Positions 42,096 to 57,000 of a DNA stretch of 64,000 nucleotides are shown in pieces. Made by a program: the position numbers and the translations under genes. The notes under the pieces are model-generated. The model was given only the letters and a program-made list of their open reading frames with translations, made no database searches and was not told the origin of the DNA. The DNA is from Saxidomus purpurata (Eukaryota > Mollusca > Bivalvia > Venerida > Veneridae). The stretch covers positions 12,064,885-12,128,884 of the forward strand of contig JAFMSR010000010.1 in NCBI GenBank assembly GCA_022818135.1, written 5' to 3'. Within the stretch, counting starts at the first letter, position 1. Each line of letters opens with the position of its first letter.

Positions 42096-45000
42096 CTGAA
42101 ACAGGATAAATATAAGGTATTTACAGAATAGTGAATGTTTATGAACAGATGTATAGAATGTAATCTATTTGCCTTTCACAAAAATGGTACCAGTACCACT
42201 ACCACTGCCACTACCACTACCTCTACCTCTACATCTACCACTACCTCTACCTCTACCTCTACCACTACCTCTACCTCTACCACTACCTCTACATCTACCA
42301 CTGCCTCTACCACTACCTCTACCTCTACCACTGCCTCTACCACTACCTCTACATCTACCACTGCCTCTACCACTACCTCTACCACTACCACTACCCCTAC
42401 CACTACCGCTACCACTGCCACTACCAATGCCACTGCCACTTCCACTACCTCTACCACTACCTCTTCACCTAACACTACTTGTACCGCTACCACTACCACA
42501 ACCTCTACCACTACCACTACCTCTACCTCTGCCACTATCTCTGCCTCTGCCTCTGCCTCTATCACTTCCACTGCCACTGCCAATGCCAATGCCACTGCCA
42601 CTGCCACTGCCACTGCCACTGCCACTACCACTACCACTACCACTACCTCTACCTCTGCCACTGCATCTGCCACTACCTCTACCTCTGTACCGCTACCACT
42701 ATCGCTTCCACTTATACTACTACTACCTATACACCTACCACTACCACTGCCTCTACCACTACATCTACCTCTACCACTACCTCTTCCATTACCTGTACCA
42801 CTTCATTTACTCTACTACTACCTCTACCACTACCTCTACCACTAGCACTATCACTACCTCTACATCTACTCTAAATCTACTACCTCTACTACTACCTCTA
42901 CCACTGCCTCCGCCACTACCTCTACCACTACCACTGCCTCTTCCACTACATCTACCTCTTCCACTACCTCTACCATTACAATGGATCACTGCCTCTTCAA
43001 CTACCACTACCACTACCTATTCCACTACCACTACCTATTCTACTCTTCCACTACCTCTTCTTCTACCACTACCACTACCACTGCCACTACCACTACCACT
43101 ATCACTACCACTACCACTACCTCTACACCTACCTCTAACACTACCTCTACCTCTACCACTACCGCTACCACTTCCACTCCCTCTAGCATTACCTCTTCCT
43201 CTACCTCTATTTCTACCACTACCTCTACCACTTCCACTTCTTCTACCACCACCACCACTACCACTACTACTTCTACTACTATTACTACTACTTCTTGTAC
43301 TTCTAGTATCGAGTCATTTTGCGACACTGCTTCTGCTACTATTTTTCTTACTGCTATTATATTCGCTTACTGGTAATTAACAGACTTACTCACCTTTGCC
43401 ACCTGCATCCGGAGAGTCTCGTTTTCCTTTTTAAGATCCACCATGACGTCCTTGTCGCCGTTTTCTCTGTAATCTACTCCCGATGCCTCAACTTGAAAAA
43501 GGCAATACATGTACATGTTGTTCTTACTATAATAATCAGCGTAAGAAAAATTATCAGTGCAAAACATAATTTGTTTTAACAGAAATGCGAAATAAAAGTT
43601 GGAAAGACTGCGGAAGAATGAAGAAATAGATATTAGTTCTCCATCTCCAGCTTTAGTGAGAACATCATTCATTTTGAGGTTAGTCTCCGCTTTTTGTAAC
43701 CGTTTTATTGCAATGTATTTTAGTAATAACTAATAAACTATTACATGAATCAGTTGAGAGAGCTTTTTCGTCTACAATTTAAAGCGACTGATATTACATT
43801 AAATTTGTATACGCTTTCGAATGTTTAATGTTTTCACGTGTTGTGTGACGGTATACCTTGTTCTGCGTATTATTTTTGACGAAGGATGTAAGTAAGTGAC
43901 AACTTGTTTTTTTCATGCTTGGTTCTTTCTAATTGTTAATTGTTGACTCTTGAAAATTTACGTTTTCCATAGCCNNNNNNNNNNNNNNNNNNNNNNNNNN
44001 NNNNNNNNNNNNNNNNNNNNNNNNNNNNNNNNNNNNNNNNNNNNNNNNNNNNNNNNNNNNNNNNNNNNNNNNNNNNNNNNNNNNNNNNNNNNNNNNNNNN
44101 NNNNNNNNNNNNNNNNNNNNNNNNNNNNNNNNNNNNNNNNNNNNNNNNNNNNNNNNNNNNNNNNNNNNNNNNNNNNNNNNNNNNNNNNNNNNNNNNNNNN
44201 NNNNNNNNNNNNNNNNNNNNNNNNNNNNNNNNNNNNNNNNNNNNNNNNNNNNNNNNNNNNNNNNNNNNNNNNNNNNNNNNNNNNNNNNNNNNNNNNNNNN
44301 NNNNNNNNNNNNNNNNNNNNNNNNNNNNNNNNNNNNNNNNNNNNNNNNNNNNNNNNNNNNNNNNNNNNNNNNNNNNNNNNNNNNNNNNNNNNNNNNNNNN
44401 NNNNNNNNNNNNNNNNNNNNNNNNNNNNNNNNNNNNNNNNNNNNNNNNNNNNNNNNNNNNNNNNNNNNNNNNNNAGCCATAGGGCAAAATGATGACAGGA
44501 ATAAATCGGTATTGTATATGTTAGAAGCAGAACAACAAATAGTGCATTGTTTCCATCGGATGATTTTGCTGTTATGATGCAGCGTGACAATGTAAAATAC
44601 GAACTGACAATGTAATCCCGGAAACTAGCAGTGACCTAGCAATGTTTACCCCGATACGACTGTGCATTTAAAGATACAATTCCGATTTGTGACTCTATAC
44701 ATATACAGTTTATCATTATATCCAGTATCTGATATAATTGTTCTGACTGTGGATGCTCAATAAAACATTTAGGGTGTTTGAACTTACCGTCGATTTGCGT
44801 GCACCCTCTTTAAAAATAGCATATACCCTGTATGTTTTAGAAAATAGTGCCCCAAATAACGTTGTAAAGCCCGCAGCCATCAACCATGTACATATCTGAA
44901 ATAAGCCTATTCTTAGCAATCTGACATCAATTACACAAAACGGAGGACGAAGGCTTTTGTCAAAGAACTTCTCCACACACAAGTGATTAATATGCTTGTT

Positions 45001-48000
45001 TTAAAACAGAGACGGTAGATTGTATCATGTTTTATTAGTAATTTTAGTTTTCATATCCAAACGTCGGATGTAATTTGATTGTGAGAATATGTGTAGAAAT
45101 CTCTAGTACTGTAACTTGCAATTTACTATTGAGAGTAACTTCAAAGTATTCGGAAGATTGAAAATCTATTATGGTTTGTTTGTTTGTTTTAAATGATATT
45201 ATTTCAGTTGTTCTCGCATTATGATGGGCATATAAACCAGAGTTATATATAGTTTCTGAACAGCAAACGTTTTTACAGAATATCTGCGATTGCGATACGT
45301 AATTGGAATTTACAGTTACCATGCACGTGTCTGTTTCCACAACACGTTGGTATTGGAGTGATGCAACAAACACCTGTACATACAGTACAACACAGCCAAT
45401 TATGATAATGTTGTTCATTACCGGACTCGACATTTTGATAGATCTGCAAAATAAATATTCACAATAATTAGAATCAACTGATGGAGGACTTATTCATTGC
45501 AATATTAAAGTACAGACAAATGAAATAAGAAGAGATAGACCAGTAAATAGATCTATAATTGATAATTATGTTAAGCTATTTTATCTATTTTAATGAAATT
45601 ATTAGAATTTCGAACTTGACTAAGTATCTATAACATATTTTTCCTATTTTATCCATTTTGATTAATTTATTAGAATTTTAGAACTTTACTGATTATGTAC
45701 ATGTATATATTTATTTCATAGTTTTTCACTGTAGGACAAATGGAAGGACTGATCCGGTTGAGAACACCATTTTCAACTAATTGTTGCCATTTTCAGTTTA
45801 AGGGGCCACTGGTGAGGTTATAGAATATAATTTTTGAACTCACATTTTGTGACTAAAATTGATAAATCGTTGTCATTCACCGAAATGGGGGTAAAAGGTA
45901 CAAAAATTTTATTCAAGCTATTCACCAATTCGAAGTTACTTCAAAGGAAATTGTCAGAATAAACAAGTTCCTGTTACAGTTCGTTGTTACTGACCTATGT
46001 CGTTATATCTCAAAACTCGTGGAAATCTGAATTTTCTTTTCTTCTCAGTCTTTACTGGTTTGTTTTCTTCAGACAATCACTGACATTCCTTGCTTATACA
46101 ACTTGTATATATCATTACGCGTAAATCTTATTATAATTAATGTATAAATTTCTCTTTAGTGGACAATCATCATCACTGTCCCTGTCACCTACCTCTGTAA
46201 TTGACGTGACTATACTTCATTATAGTATTGAATTTAATATAAAAAATGTTAACTATGTACTTTTGTTTTCGTTACCTGTATGTATGCTTTGATGGTGTAT
46301 CAATATAGATTAATATTGCGAAAAAATAAACTCATCGACCAAACATTATTTTTCCAGAAACTACCTAGTAATATGTCAGTCTCTGTTAAAAAAAACAAAA
46401 CAGGGACAATACATTTCTTGTTATTCCAATTTTCACCGGCGGGATTTACATCATTCTGTTGTTTTGTTTAATGATTACATGTATATGTTTTCCTTAGGGC
46501 TTCCTGAATCGCGAAGTTTCTCTTTGATACAAGAACGAATCTTGTAAATGATAAAATATGACAGCTAAAACGCGTCCAAATCATTCGTTTTTTTCATGCA
46601 ACTCTGAATGAACTCTGAATGAAAAAAACGTCTTGTTGTTAGGTCTGAATTCAAAACAAATGCGTTATTGATCGTATATAATTCCTTACTGCCCTGCTTT
46701 TACAAGGTAACCTACTGTTAATTCTCTTATGTTAAAGGACGACAATTAATTTTAACACGCAAGATCTTTACAGGTGTCATATTTTTCAGGTCAGCTTTAC
46801 TTATAAACTTTGTCATCCCAAGGACAAAAACTATTACATTGAACTTCCCTTAGGTCATTGTCATGATAAGCATTGGCTCACCGACTCGAGACTACCACTA
46901 ATAAAAAGCCGAATTTGAAATACATCTCACTCTACTTTAATTTGTGCTCGTCACCGAAAACAATTTGACCAATTCAATCCCTAACGAAGTAAGTGTTATA
47001 CTCAGAAACGTACCTTGACTCAACCTCTTCTAAGGAAGGTACCATTAGGCAGATCCGATTGGGCAGTGATTACTTAAAGCAATACATCAATCAAATATAA
47101 TTAACTTTAATAATCAGTTAACCAATGGACAGCAAGTAACAGACCCTTCCTTGATGGAGGTCGAGTCGAGAAAGGTTTCTAGATTTAGCCATTAGTGAAC
47201 AGACATATGCCCGTGACACCAACATAAAATATGAAAGCTTTTAAGCATGTGCAATTCAGGTGTCCCACCATTACTTATTATAACATCATTTAAATGTTAC
47301 TGTTACAGATTAATTGAATTAGTGATAACGGTATATGTCCGATAGATTGTGATGTTTTTTAATTGCGGGATTATCGTAATGCATTATTACAAATGAAATC
47401 GCTTCTATGAACCATATTTACCTTACACACTACTCAACATAAAGCATGGCAATATTGCATTTATTATTTAATTATACTAAAAGCCAGTGTCACTGATGTT
47501 AAAGCAAAAGTACCAAAAGGCCATTTTACCTATTATAGCAATTCACGTTTGTCCATAACTAATAGCAAATTAGGGTTTTTATTAGAATAATGGAGGAAGG
47601 AAATGCAAATTAACTTCAATAACCACCATAACTATTTCGCTATTTATGAAAGTTCTACTCAGTACATACATTTACCATACTTCCATACAAAAAAGGTGAT
47701 TATAAAAGATCAAATACTTTTGGATAAGGAATGTTTAATACCATCTATATACATTTTGTAATTGAAATAGCTTTAAGCTTATTAATTCTATTTCGCTAAA
47801 ATCTGTTATTAGTTGATGGAACCACTATTCTTTAAATGCAACATCATTTAATAATGGTAACAGATATGAAAAAATGATGTAATTTTCCATAATTAAAACC
47901 TGTCTATAATGATTTAAATACTAAAATAATAAGTAGTAACTTGCCTTTGATTCCGATAGTAAATATTAAAAGCTGCAAATGCCAATGCGAGCAGAAGTCC

Positions 48001-51000
48001 TCCAACCAAAGTGGTAACTACAAGACCAAAGGCCAAAGTGTTTGCAGGAGCAAGAGTATAATGTTCTATGAAGCGATCAGTAGGCCAGCCATCTGAAATA
48101 TGAAAAGTATCGTTGCTATTTGTCTAACCCTTATATTTGTTTTAAATAAACATGTCTTTCTTTCAATTTGCAATGGCCATAGTGGCATTGTTAGCCGTAT
48201 ATAGCCTCACTCTACGCAGTGTTAGCAAAGCAATAAATTTCAATTTACTTACAGTATAAGTAACTTCTCAAAAAACTGAAAATTCAACGCCACCACGAAA
48301 GTAAGTTTTTAACACATTTTATAAGAACATATCTATTTTAAAGATTGTTTCACAATGTACTCACCAGGCCATGGATCTTCTACTAATTTAAATATATATG
48401 ATTCATTATTGCTTGTTCTGTTGTCCAGCACAAAATAAGCTATTGTGCTTCTAATATTGCCACCATCTAAAACATCAAACAAACCTGTAAAATGTTCTGT
48501 TACAAAACTAATTTACACCCTCAAACGATGTCATACTTTTGTACGTAATTTAAAATACATGTATAAGTGATTCAATTTTGGTTTTACTGAGTCACCAGCT
48601 TCTATCTAAGTTTTGGAAAGTGGAGGGCATCAACGTTTCTCATAACGACTATACCTGCATGTACAATCGACTTAGTTACCATATACAGTACACCGCTTGA
48701 AACAACAGTATTGAAAGTAGTTATGTATGTAACATATGGGACAGACAGTTATGGCGACTCTACAGAATATGTATATTAGTATATGTAGCTATGGATATTG
48801 TATGACAGAACATATCAGCTGCCTTTGTATTATGTATATTTAACCAGGTAAAGAGCAATGCTTTATTACTGTATTATACATGTCTTTTATACTAAAAAAC
48901 AACTTTCAAAGCTTTATCACCCGAGAGTGTGAAGTGTGAAAGACTGCTTCACGTCGTGCCAATCGTAACAAGCGAGACTGGCGTATATGAGCTCTATGGT
49001 TACAGCTTTTGAATATATGAAAACTGACAATTGTTGTTTTTCACGTTGGTTTTGTTTTACAAGAAAGGCAAGTGTCTGCTTGTCACATGATAAAACAAAA
49101 TATTTAATCTGTATTAAAATATATCTGTATTGAACTATATAGAGATGGGGCGGAGCTTAGCTCTGTGATGTCAAATTCCAATAAAAGAGATACTTATTTT
49201 CATATTGAAGATACTGAGTCAATATAAAACTACAACTTGCTTTATTGAATGGAATGTGAGCATTTGATTGGATCAGTAAGTAGGACAAACTGTAAATTTA
49301 TATGAGCGTTTATTGCACTGTATGAAGATATCATACTTTGCTACAGTTATCACAGAAATCAACGAAACTGTAACTTTGTCACATTTAAACACGAACCGTG
49401 TTTTTTGTGTAATAGTTTCGCCATACCTAATATGGCTAAGATATCAGACAATTAAATCTTCAATATGATACACGTAATAATACATCGTTTATATGAATTG
49501 TATTTCTTCTCCTCATTACGTGAATAGCTTCATGGCCGTAAACTGAAACTTACGTATTTCATAAAGGAAATTATTCGATTTTATAGACTAGATTTTTTTT
49601 ATGTTTTTCAGTAATTCAATTCAAAATAACGATATTCAATGTCCTGATAAGCTCATGGTAACTCATATTAAACAAGTATAAATAACTAAATGTGAATATT
49701 GGTTGGAGAGGGAATAGAAATGAAAATAACTTTTTCTCAAAGTTTGCTTTAAAATCAATAAGGAAATTAATACCTAAAGTAATATGTTTATTTAAAAATA
49801 AAAACTTTACATCCTTTATCGATTTTTATGACGTAACAAAATCATACGACAATTTGATTTGTACTGAGCTATCAATGAAAATATACACTTCATGTACTGT
49901 GTCTCAAGCAAATAATTCGGCGAAGGTCGAAATTTATTTATGAAAACCAGAAGTAGTTATAATTGTTTTTATGTATGCATGAGTTCGCAAATTACATGAA
50001 AACAACACTCACTCTGAAAAATACCTCGTTCTTGTACCGAAACAAAAGTTGTCCCCTCTCTCTATGTACTTTTAAACATATTTGTGCTTTCGGTGACCAG
50101 GTTAGTCATCGAGATTTGTAAAGATATAAAGTCCCTTAATATTTTCTCCACTGTGTTGTGTTGCATAGATACTAACTGTTTAAGTAAGAATAAGAATTTC
50201 ATGGTAATATAGCAGGCTTTGATTTGTAAAGATGATTTGCCCAAACACATTTTTTCTATGTCTGTTGTTGAACAGATGTAAAAATTTTAAGTAAGAGAGT
50301 GGTCCAACTATTGTCAATTCAAGTGCTGCAACTCTTGCGTTTCTTGCATGGGCAGACTGTTTTACGAGTTTTGTAAAGATGTGATGCCCATTTACATTTT
50401 ACCTGAATACGGTGATGATTGCAGGAAAATTGTTAATATTTAGATAAAACTGGCAATTTTGTGCCGACCTCACTTGTCAAGAAACAAGCAATCAAAATAT
50501 TAGTAGCTAGTAACACTTCACAGAAATAAGTAGCATAACTGCTATTTTTAGCTCTGGAGTATACCTTGTTGAATTTGCAATTCAGACACGATTCAACAAC
50601 TTTTTCAGATCATCTGACTGAAGGATGCTGAGTATGTGTAGAGGGACACTATAACACACAATAAAGTTTCTGATCCAAGCAACGTGGAGTCATCAGTCGG
50701 AAGATCTAATTCTTGGTATAGTATTACATACACAAACACATTAGCAATTATGTTTAGGTTTGATTTGCTCCACTTACTGGTAAAACAATATATATATATA
50801 TATTCTGTAACTACTCATATTTGAGAGCTGAATTTCTAAGAAAGTTCTTTTTCACAGCCCCGATTATGGTATCTGGTAACTCAGTATCATTACAGATTGT
50901 ACTGATTTCTGTTGCCATAACATGACCTTTTCTGGTCCGCTTTTCGACATAATAGTCAAACAATAAGTCTTTTGGTCACCTTTATCCATATTCGAGATCA

Positions 51001-54000
51001 AGCAACATATTTTTTATGTAGACGCATTCAATGGTATGAGTCGCTAAAACTCGCAAAGTCATGAGATTTTCATGAAACCTGGTTATAAGGCATAAGATAA
51101 ATTAATACCTGGCATGTATTGAAACTAGACCAGTATTCATTACTGATTTGAGTTTCATAAAAATTTCCCTTGTTGCTTAGAACAATGCTATTCAAGTACA
51201 ATATAATTTAATGAGTGATTAAGTATACTATTATTTGAACGCAGCATCAATTAATTGTGGTGTGAAAAAACAAGTCATCATGCATTTTGAAGTAAGTAGT
51301 AGCAATGGAATTTGTATTGTCATAAATGTGAAACCTGTATCAGACTCGGATGTCGCTTCATCCAAAATGAATATAGGTAACACAGCTAACTAAATACCGT
51401 ATTGCACATAACAATGTATAATAACCTCGGAATGTCCTGATCAAAGCAGTTTTAACATTCCTACAGTAGCACTTTGATTTTTAGAAGGAAGTTTGTTTAT
51501 CATAAATACAATATGGAACCACCTTTGAATTTTTGCAGCAGAATACCATCTAAATTATGAACACTTGTTATGTGTCAGAAATTAGTAGCTATTCTTTTAA
51601 GACCGGCGACACTAGAAAACTAGCCTTTAAGCTTTTTTGTATATTTCAAACAAACAATTTTTCGATATTGATATGCGAAAATTTCAGTTATCTACGTACA
51701 ATGCATTCAAAATTACAACATTCTGAATAAGAATACCAATGGCGTCATTGTTTACTCAAAACATGACGTCACATAAGGTAGTTTGACGCCAAAATCTCTT
51801 CAATTTACATGGACAGTTTATTATTGTTGTATTCATTGCAGTATCATTCATATTAAGCGGTAAAGTTATAGTTATATACTCTTTCGACATACATGTGAAT
51901 TAATAGCAGACAAAGACTATTTAACTTTGTATGGAGTTTTGCATTAATTAACAGCAACTTACCTCTGTTTATCTCCGCAAATAAGTCTCCTTTCCGAAAT
52001 CGGGTACCATCAAAATTTACTCGACCCTTCATTTAAACAATATATATATATGTTTTAAATCAACATGACAAAACAAAAAGCACAGGAATTTCATAAAAAA
52101 CATGTTAAGAATTAAAACAAACTTGATTAATTTCCGAATAAACTAATCCGTACATTACTCCCGTATGTAACTTACAAGTGCGGCAATACCGTATTTTGAA
52201 AGGTTACGTTGGCCGAACAGAATTTTGGACGGAATTTAGCCTGACCTTTACCTATCTCGGTCAGAAAATATCATTTTGATTGGTTTTGTTTTGATCGTTA
52301 TATGTGACAGTTGGGCTGGACTACTGTTCTGATCGGTTGATCAGGGTGAGTTGATATTTTTGCTGCTGGGAATGGTCAAATACCGTTACACTATCACTTC
52401 GGAAAAAAAGTAAGTTAGTAAAAGAAAATACACAAAGAACATCATCACACCACAAACTAGTGTAAATACGCACTAACATGAATGAAGAGCGTTCAAATAT
52501 GAATGCAATTCCGAGCACTATGAAAGATACTTAATCTATTTTGTTTTTAATATTATCTCGTACACTCAAAATATTCACTCCAACAAACACAGACGACATC
52601 AATCTTCTAATCAATCTTCACAATTTTCCCTGGGTATACTATACAGACACTGGAATGTTGCAGATCCGAGATGTTTTCGTTCCACAAATTTTCTTGCAGA
52701 TAGATACTTTTTGAGTCTATTGAACAAAAAGAAGTCACAGGGGGCCAGGTCAGGCGAATATGGTGGATCGGAAAACACAATAACGAACCCTTTCATGTTA
52801 CAGATACTCTTTTAAAATAGTGGCTTTACGCGATGAAGCATTGTCATGCAGTAATTGCACATTTCGATAACCCGTAGAAGCTCGGTGTTTATCGAGTAGT
52901 TTCATAGCATCGTTGTTTTGTAGAACTGTATACCTAACTTTAGGTATTGAAACTTGAATAGCAGGGCCTTCATTAGTAAAGAATATGGCATAAATAACCT
53001 TTCAGACACTCGTAGTTTCGCTTTGCAATGCAATGTCTTTTGCCATTCCTTGTTACCCATATCTTATTATGCACCCTTCGCTGGAGATCGAAATATTAAT
53101 TAAATGAGCCCATGTCTCGTTCCTTGTGACAATATTTGCATACGTTCGTGCGTTATATTTCGGGTAGCTGTTTCAACAGATGTTTTTGCTATTTTGACGT
53201 GAGCATGTTTCTGGTCTTCGATAAGCATTTTGGGGAATCCATCATGCACAAATGTTTCTTATTTTAAATGTACGTTAAATCTAATTTCACGTGTTTCCCG
53301 TCGGTATTAGCGAAATAAACGCCCTATTGCACTGAATTTCATTTTTGAACTCTACTCGTAGCTGTTAATTCAATATATGTACATGTACTTACTGATATTC
53401 CAGTAAAGTCTACTTCCTTAGTCCCTGCAATTATAGCATTCAATTGTTCTTTACTGTTGTTAAACGCTCTGAGGCCGGACTCATCAAGGTACTTCAGACT
53501 GTTGTTTAGACCTAGAATACGGTTTGACAAAAGCAGTTATAACCATAAAAGAACATGGCATATTTGGATAACGTGTCTCTTTAGTTATCACTTTTTGCAG
53601 ATGAAAGCGATCATTTCGAACTTTAAACAGCCTGGCGGCTCATTGGTTTGGAGAAAGGTTGTCGGAAAACTAATTTCAACATACTTTTGATTTTTTTCCA
53701 GTGAGTATGACCTTGCAAACAAAAACTCCCTGTAATTATTAAGAGTTATAGGTCTCGAGAACGTAAACTGATTTTGATTGAAAGTAAAATGTCTCAAAGT
53801 TCTTTAAAAATAATCTATCACTACAAATTTGCATAATATTTTCAATCAAAACCTCAAATTGCAAGGCATTCATTCGCAGATAAATGCTAAAATCGTAAAT
53901 TAACAAACACAAAAATAGATCTACATAGTGTAAAACGTTGCTGCGTATGAAGCTAAACTTTTTATAGGTTATTCTAAATAAAATCTTATTTTTATTTTAC

Positions 54001-57000
54001 GGTTCATTATTTTTGTAAGATAAACTTAAGTTTCTTTTGCTCTCCCAAAACACAATTTTCTCTGGGGATATAGATGCCTTTACAAGACATAATTTCAAAT
54101 TTTCGTGGCAATAATGTATTATATGGTAAGAAGTTTGCGTGCTGGAGAACTCTGCAAGAATGAACCACTTTGAATAATGTGTTTCCGTGATCAGTCAATA
54201 TGAAAAGCATAACACACGTTTGATAAAAGGTTAGACAGTACCACACGTCATATACTATTAGAGTAGATAATTAGAATATGTCAGAACTTTTATATTTATC
54301 CAAGACAAATTGAACACTCCTGTGGTTTTCTAAGCGTCAACGACCACTTTGATACACGCTTTATTTAAAAGCTTTTGTTATTCACTTCCTTTAAGACATT
54401 TTCATAAAGGCTTTTCACTGTATTAAATGTTAAAACTCAATTTGAGATATTTTGTCTTTGAAATCCAAAACAGAACACGCAGGTTTTCAATAAACGGATA
54501 AATATCCAGACCTTTAAGAATATGTAGGTGTAATTGCTTTATATTATTGATACAGTAGGAGGTTAAATGCCAATGAACTTGTACCTCTTTAAATCCAGTA
54601 AAATGACTATATTATAATTTCATACAAAAACATTAGGCGATTTAATTTTATAGTCGTGTTTTCTGGTGATCTTGTTTAATGCAATTGTTGAGAAAAGAAA
54701 CGAATGCATAATCCTGAGTAAGGTTCGTTTGTTGTAAGCTGAGAAAAGTCAAATATGGACAAACTAATGTTGTAAAAAATTAAAATGTTACATATAAATA
54801 TAATTAATATAATAATATAATAAAATAATATGTAAATGTAATTAATATAATAATATAATAAAATCATATATCAAAAATATATAATGTTTATAACGATATT
54901 AGATCATTCTAACATCTGCAACTGTGTTGAATTTCGGGATTATACTCCTTAGCGTTGATTTCAATGACTATTTGATGATAAATAAAATTTAATGCAACGC
55001 CTTCTGTAAGTTAAGGAATGTTTAGGACTGGTTTTCATAATTTACAACATTATAACCGCCATTTAAATAAAACAGTGTATACATGCGGTTTAGATCCCTA
55101 AAGTGGGTGGTGTCTGTCACGCAAAATTGTAAAAAAAGAATTTTTAAACCTTTTATTCAATTTCAAAATATATATGGTGTTTCAACTGGAGATTTCTTAA
55201 AATATATTAAGTACAATATGGAAAAAAAGCTAAAAACAGAAGAAATAAATTCTTCAATAACAACAGATTACTCTGAAATTGTTAGCGGTCGCTATATTCA
55301 CCAGTAAGTAGTGTTGGTTATGTTTGGAACCAAAATGACAAAAACATAACATGATAGTGTGCTAGTGTACAAGCTTATCACATGGTCTTTCGAACAATAC
55401 ACGAAGAAAGAAAGTCAAAATACTGTTAGACACATTTTTATCAAAATGTATATGAATATGTTGTTTCTGTGAAATATGTCTAGGGTCAATAAGAGATAAT
55501 CGTACTAGAAACACCTCGTTGAAACCATAGACCAAAAAAATTTGCTGCATATAAAACGCATTTCAACCCAGCGACAGAACTGGCAAGTTCGACAATGTTG
55601 CAGTTATTAAGAGTAATGTTTAGGGACTAGCTTGAAACATTGGATCAAGCATTACCAAGGTATCTATTGTTATAGCACATATTTCTCTGCTTAACCTCAA
55701 CGAAAGTCCATTTTATATCATGACCGGAAAGAATAATGTACTAGACATAGGACGCTCGAAACAGAGACAATGTTAACAGGCGATGATAAGTACTGAAAAC
55801 TATGACTGAAAACTGAAAACTGAAAAGTACTGAACACATGACATGAGTGAGATATAGCGGGTAAGAATATGTAACAATCACAACTAATATATATTGAAAA
55901 ATGATGAAAAAGCGAATGAGCCACCATTTAAAGTAGGAGAAAACTCAGAAAATAACTCGATAGATGTCAGTACAATTGTACATAAAAAATGCAGGACCAT
56001 AAAGACAGGAAAGATACCTTAAAAACATAAATTATTGTCAGAAAAGGCATTTTAGAAGAAATATAAACAACGATTATGCAGAGTACACATATTAATATTC
56101 ATTAAACGTGCCCAAACATTATCATACTTTCCAGTGATACATTATTTGTCGTACTCGCCGTAGAAATGGCACATACTCACAAAGAATTTGTTTTTTTCTG
56201 CTAGATACTGTTTGTATTTCTTCACACCTGAATCCCTATTCCAGAATGTTTCAACACCGAGTTGGATTAATGACGTCAGTCATGCAGTCGAGATACCAAA
56301 GGTAGGAATTTCACAGAACTCAGCTTAACCGTCACCAGTTGGGAAATCAATTTGTCAATTAGTCTAAGAACACTACGAAGTTTTGGACAATTTTACGACC
56401 AGAGCGTGGTATAAAATCTTACTTCTATGATAAACTATGTTTTTTTTCAATATACATTTCATATATAAAACAAGGAGCGGTAATAGCTTACTTGAAGACA
56501 CTAAATGAAATATTTATACACTAGTTCGATTTCGCTTCCAGCATAAATAAAACAATGAAACATGTGTTATAAAATAAGTTCAGAGGCAAATTAACTGATT
56601 TTTAGTCCTTCGAGGCCTGAATAATTATACGATATCAGATGCAATTGCAACATTGGATGAAACTGGAAAAGATTCATTGGTAAGCTCGATGCATAAGTAC
56701 TTCTGTGACAGCGAAACAAATCTTTGGCTGAACGATATAACCTCTCATCAGCAAGTATATCAAATGAATAAGCAACACAAATATTTCAAATGAATAAGAA
56801 ACATAAATATTTCAAATGAATAAGCAACATAAATATTTCAAATGAATTAGCAACACAAATATTTCAAATGAATAAGCATCACACATATTTCAAATGAATA
56901 AGCAACACAAGTATTTCAAATGAATAAGAAACACAAGTATTTCAAATGAATAAGCAACACAAATATTTCAAATGAATAAGCAACACAAATATTTCAAATG

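Noticed and set aside
42135..43380. Long open frames (Thr/Ser-rich, Pro/Leu-rich and Val/Glu-rich, up to 403 codons)
   Set aside because: Several frames on both strands are open at once because the hexamer repeat contains no stop codon; the region lies inside a well-defined intron.
43376..43737. Minus-strand open frame continuing upstream of the coiled-coil exon (KRLQKAETNLKMNDVLTKAG)
   Set aside because: It looks coil-like and is open into exon 43394-43491, so an extended exon is possible, but it has no good acceptor of its own and contains a hydrophobic non-family stretch. Kept as intron unless RNA shows otherwise.
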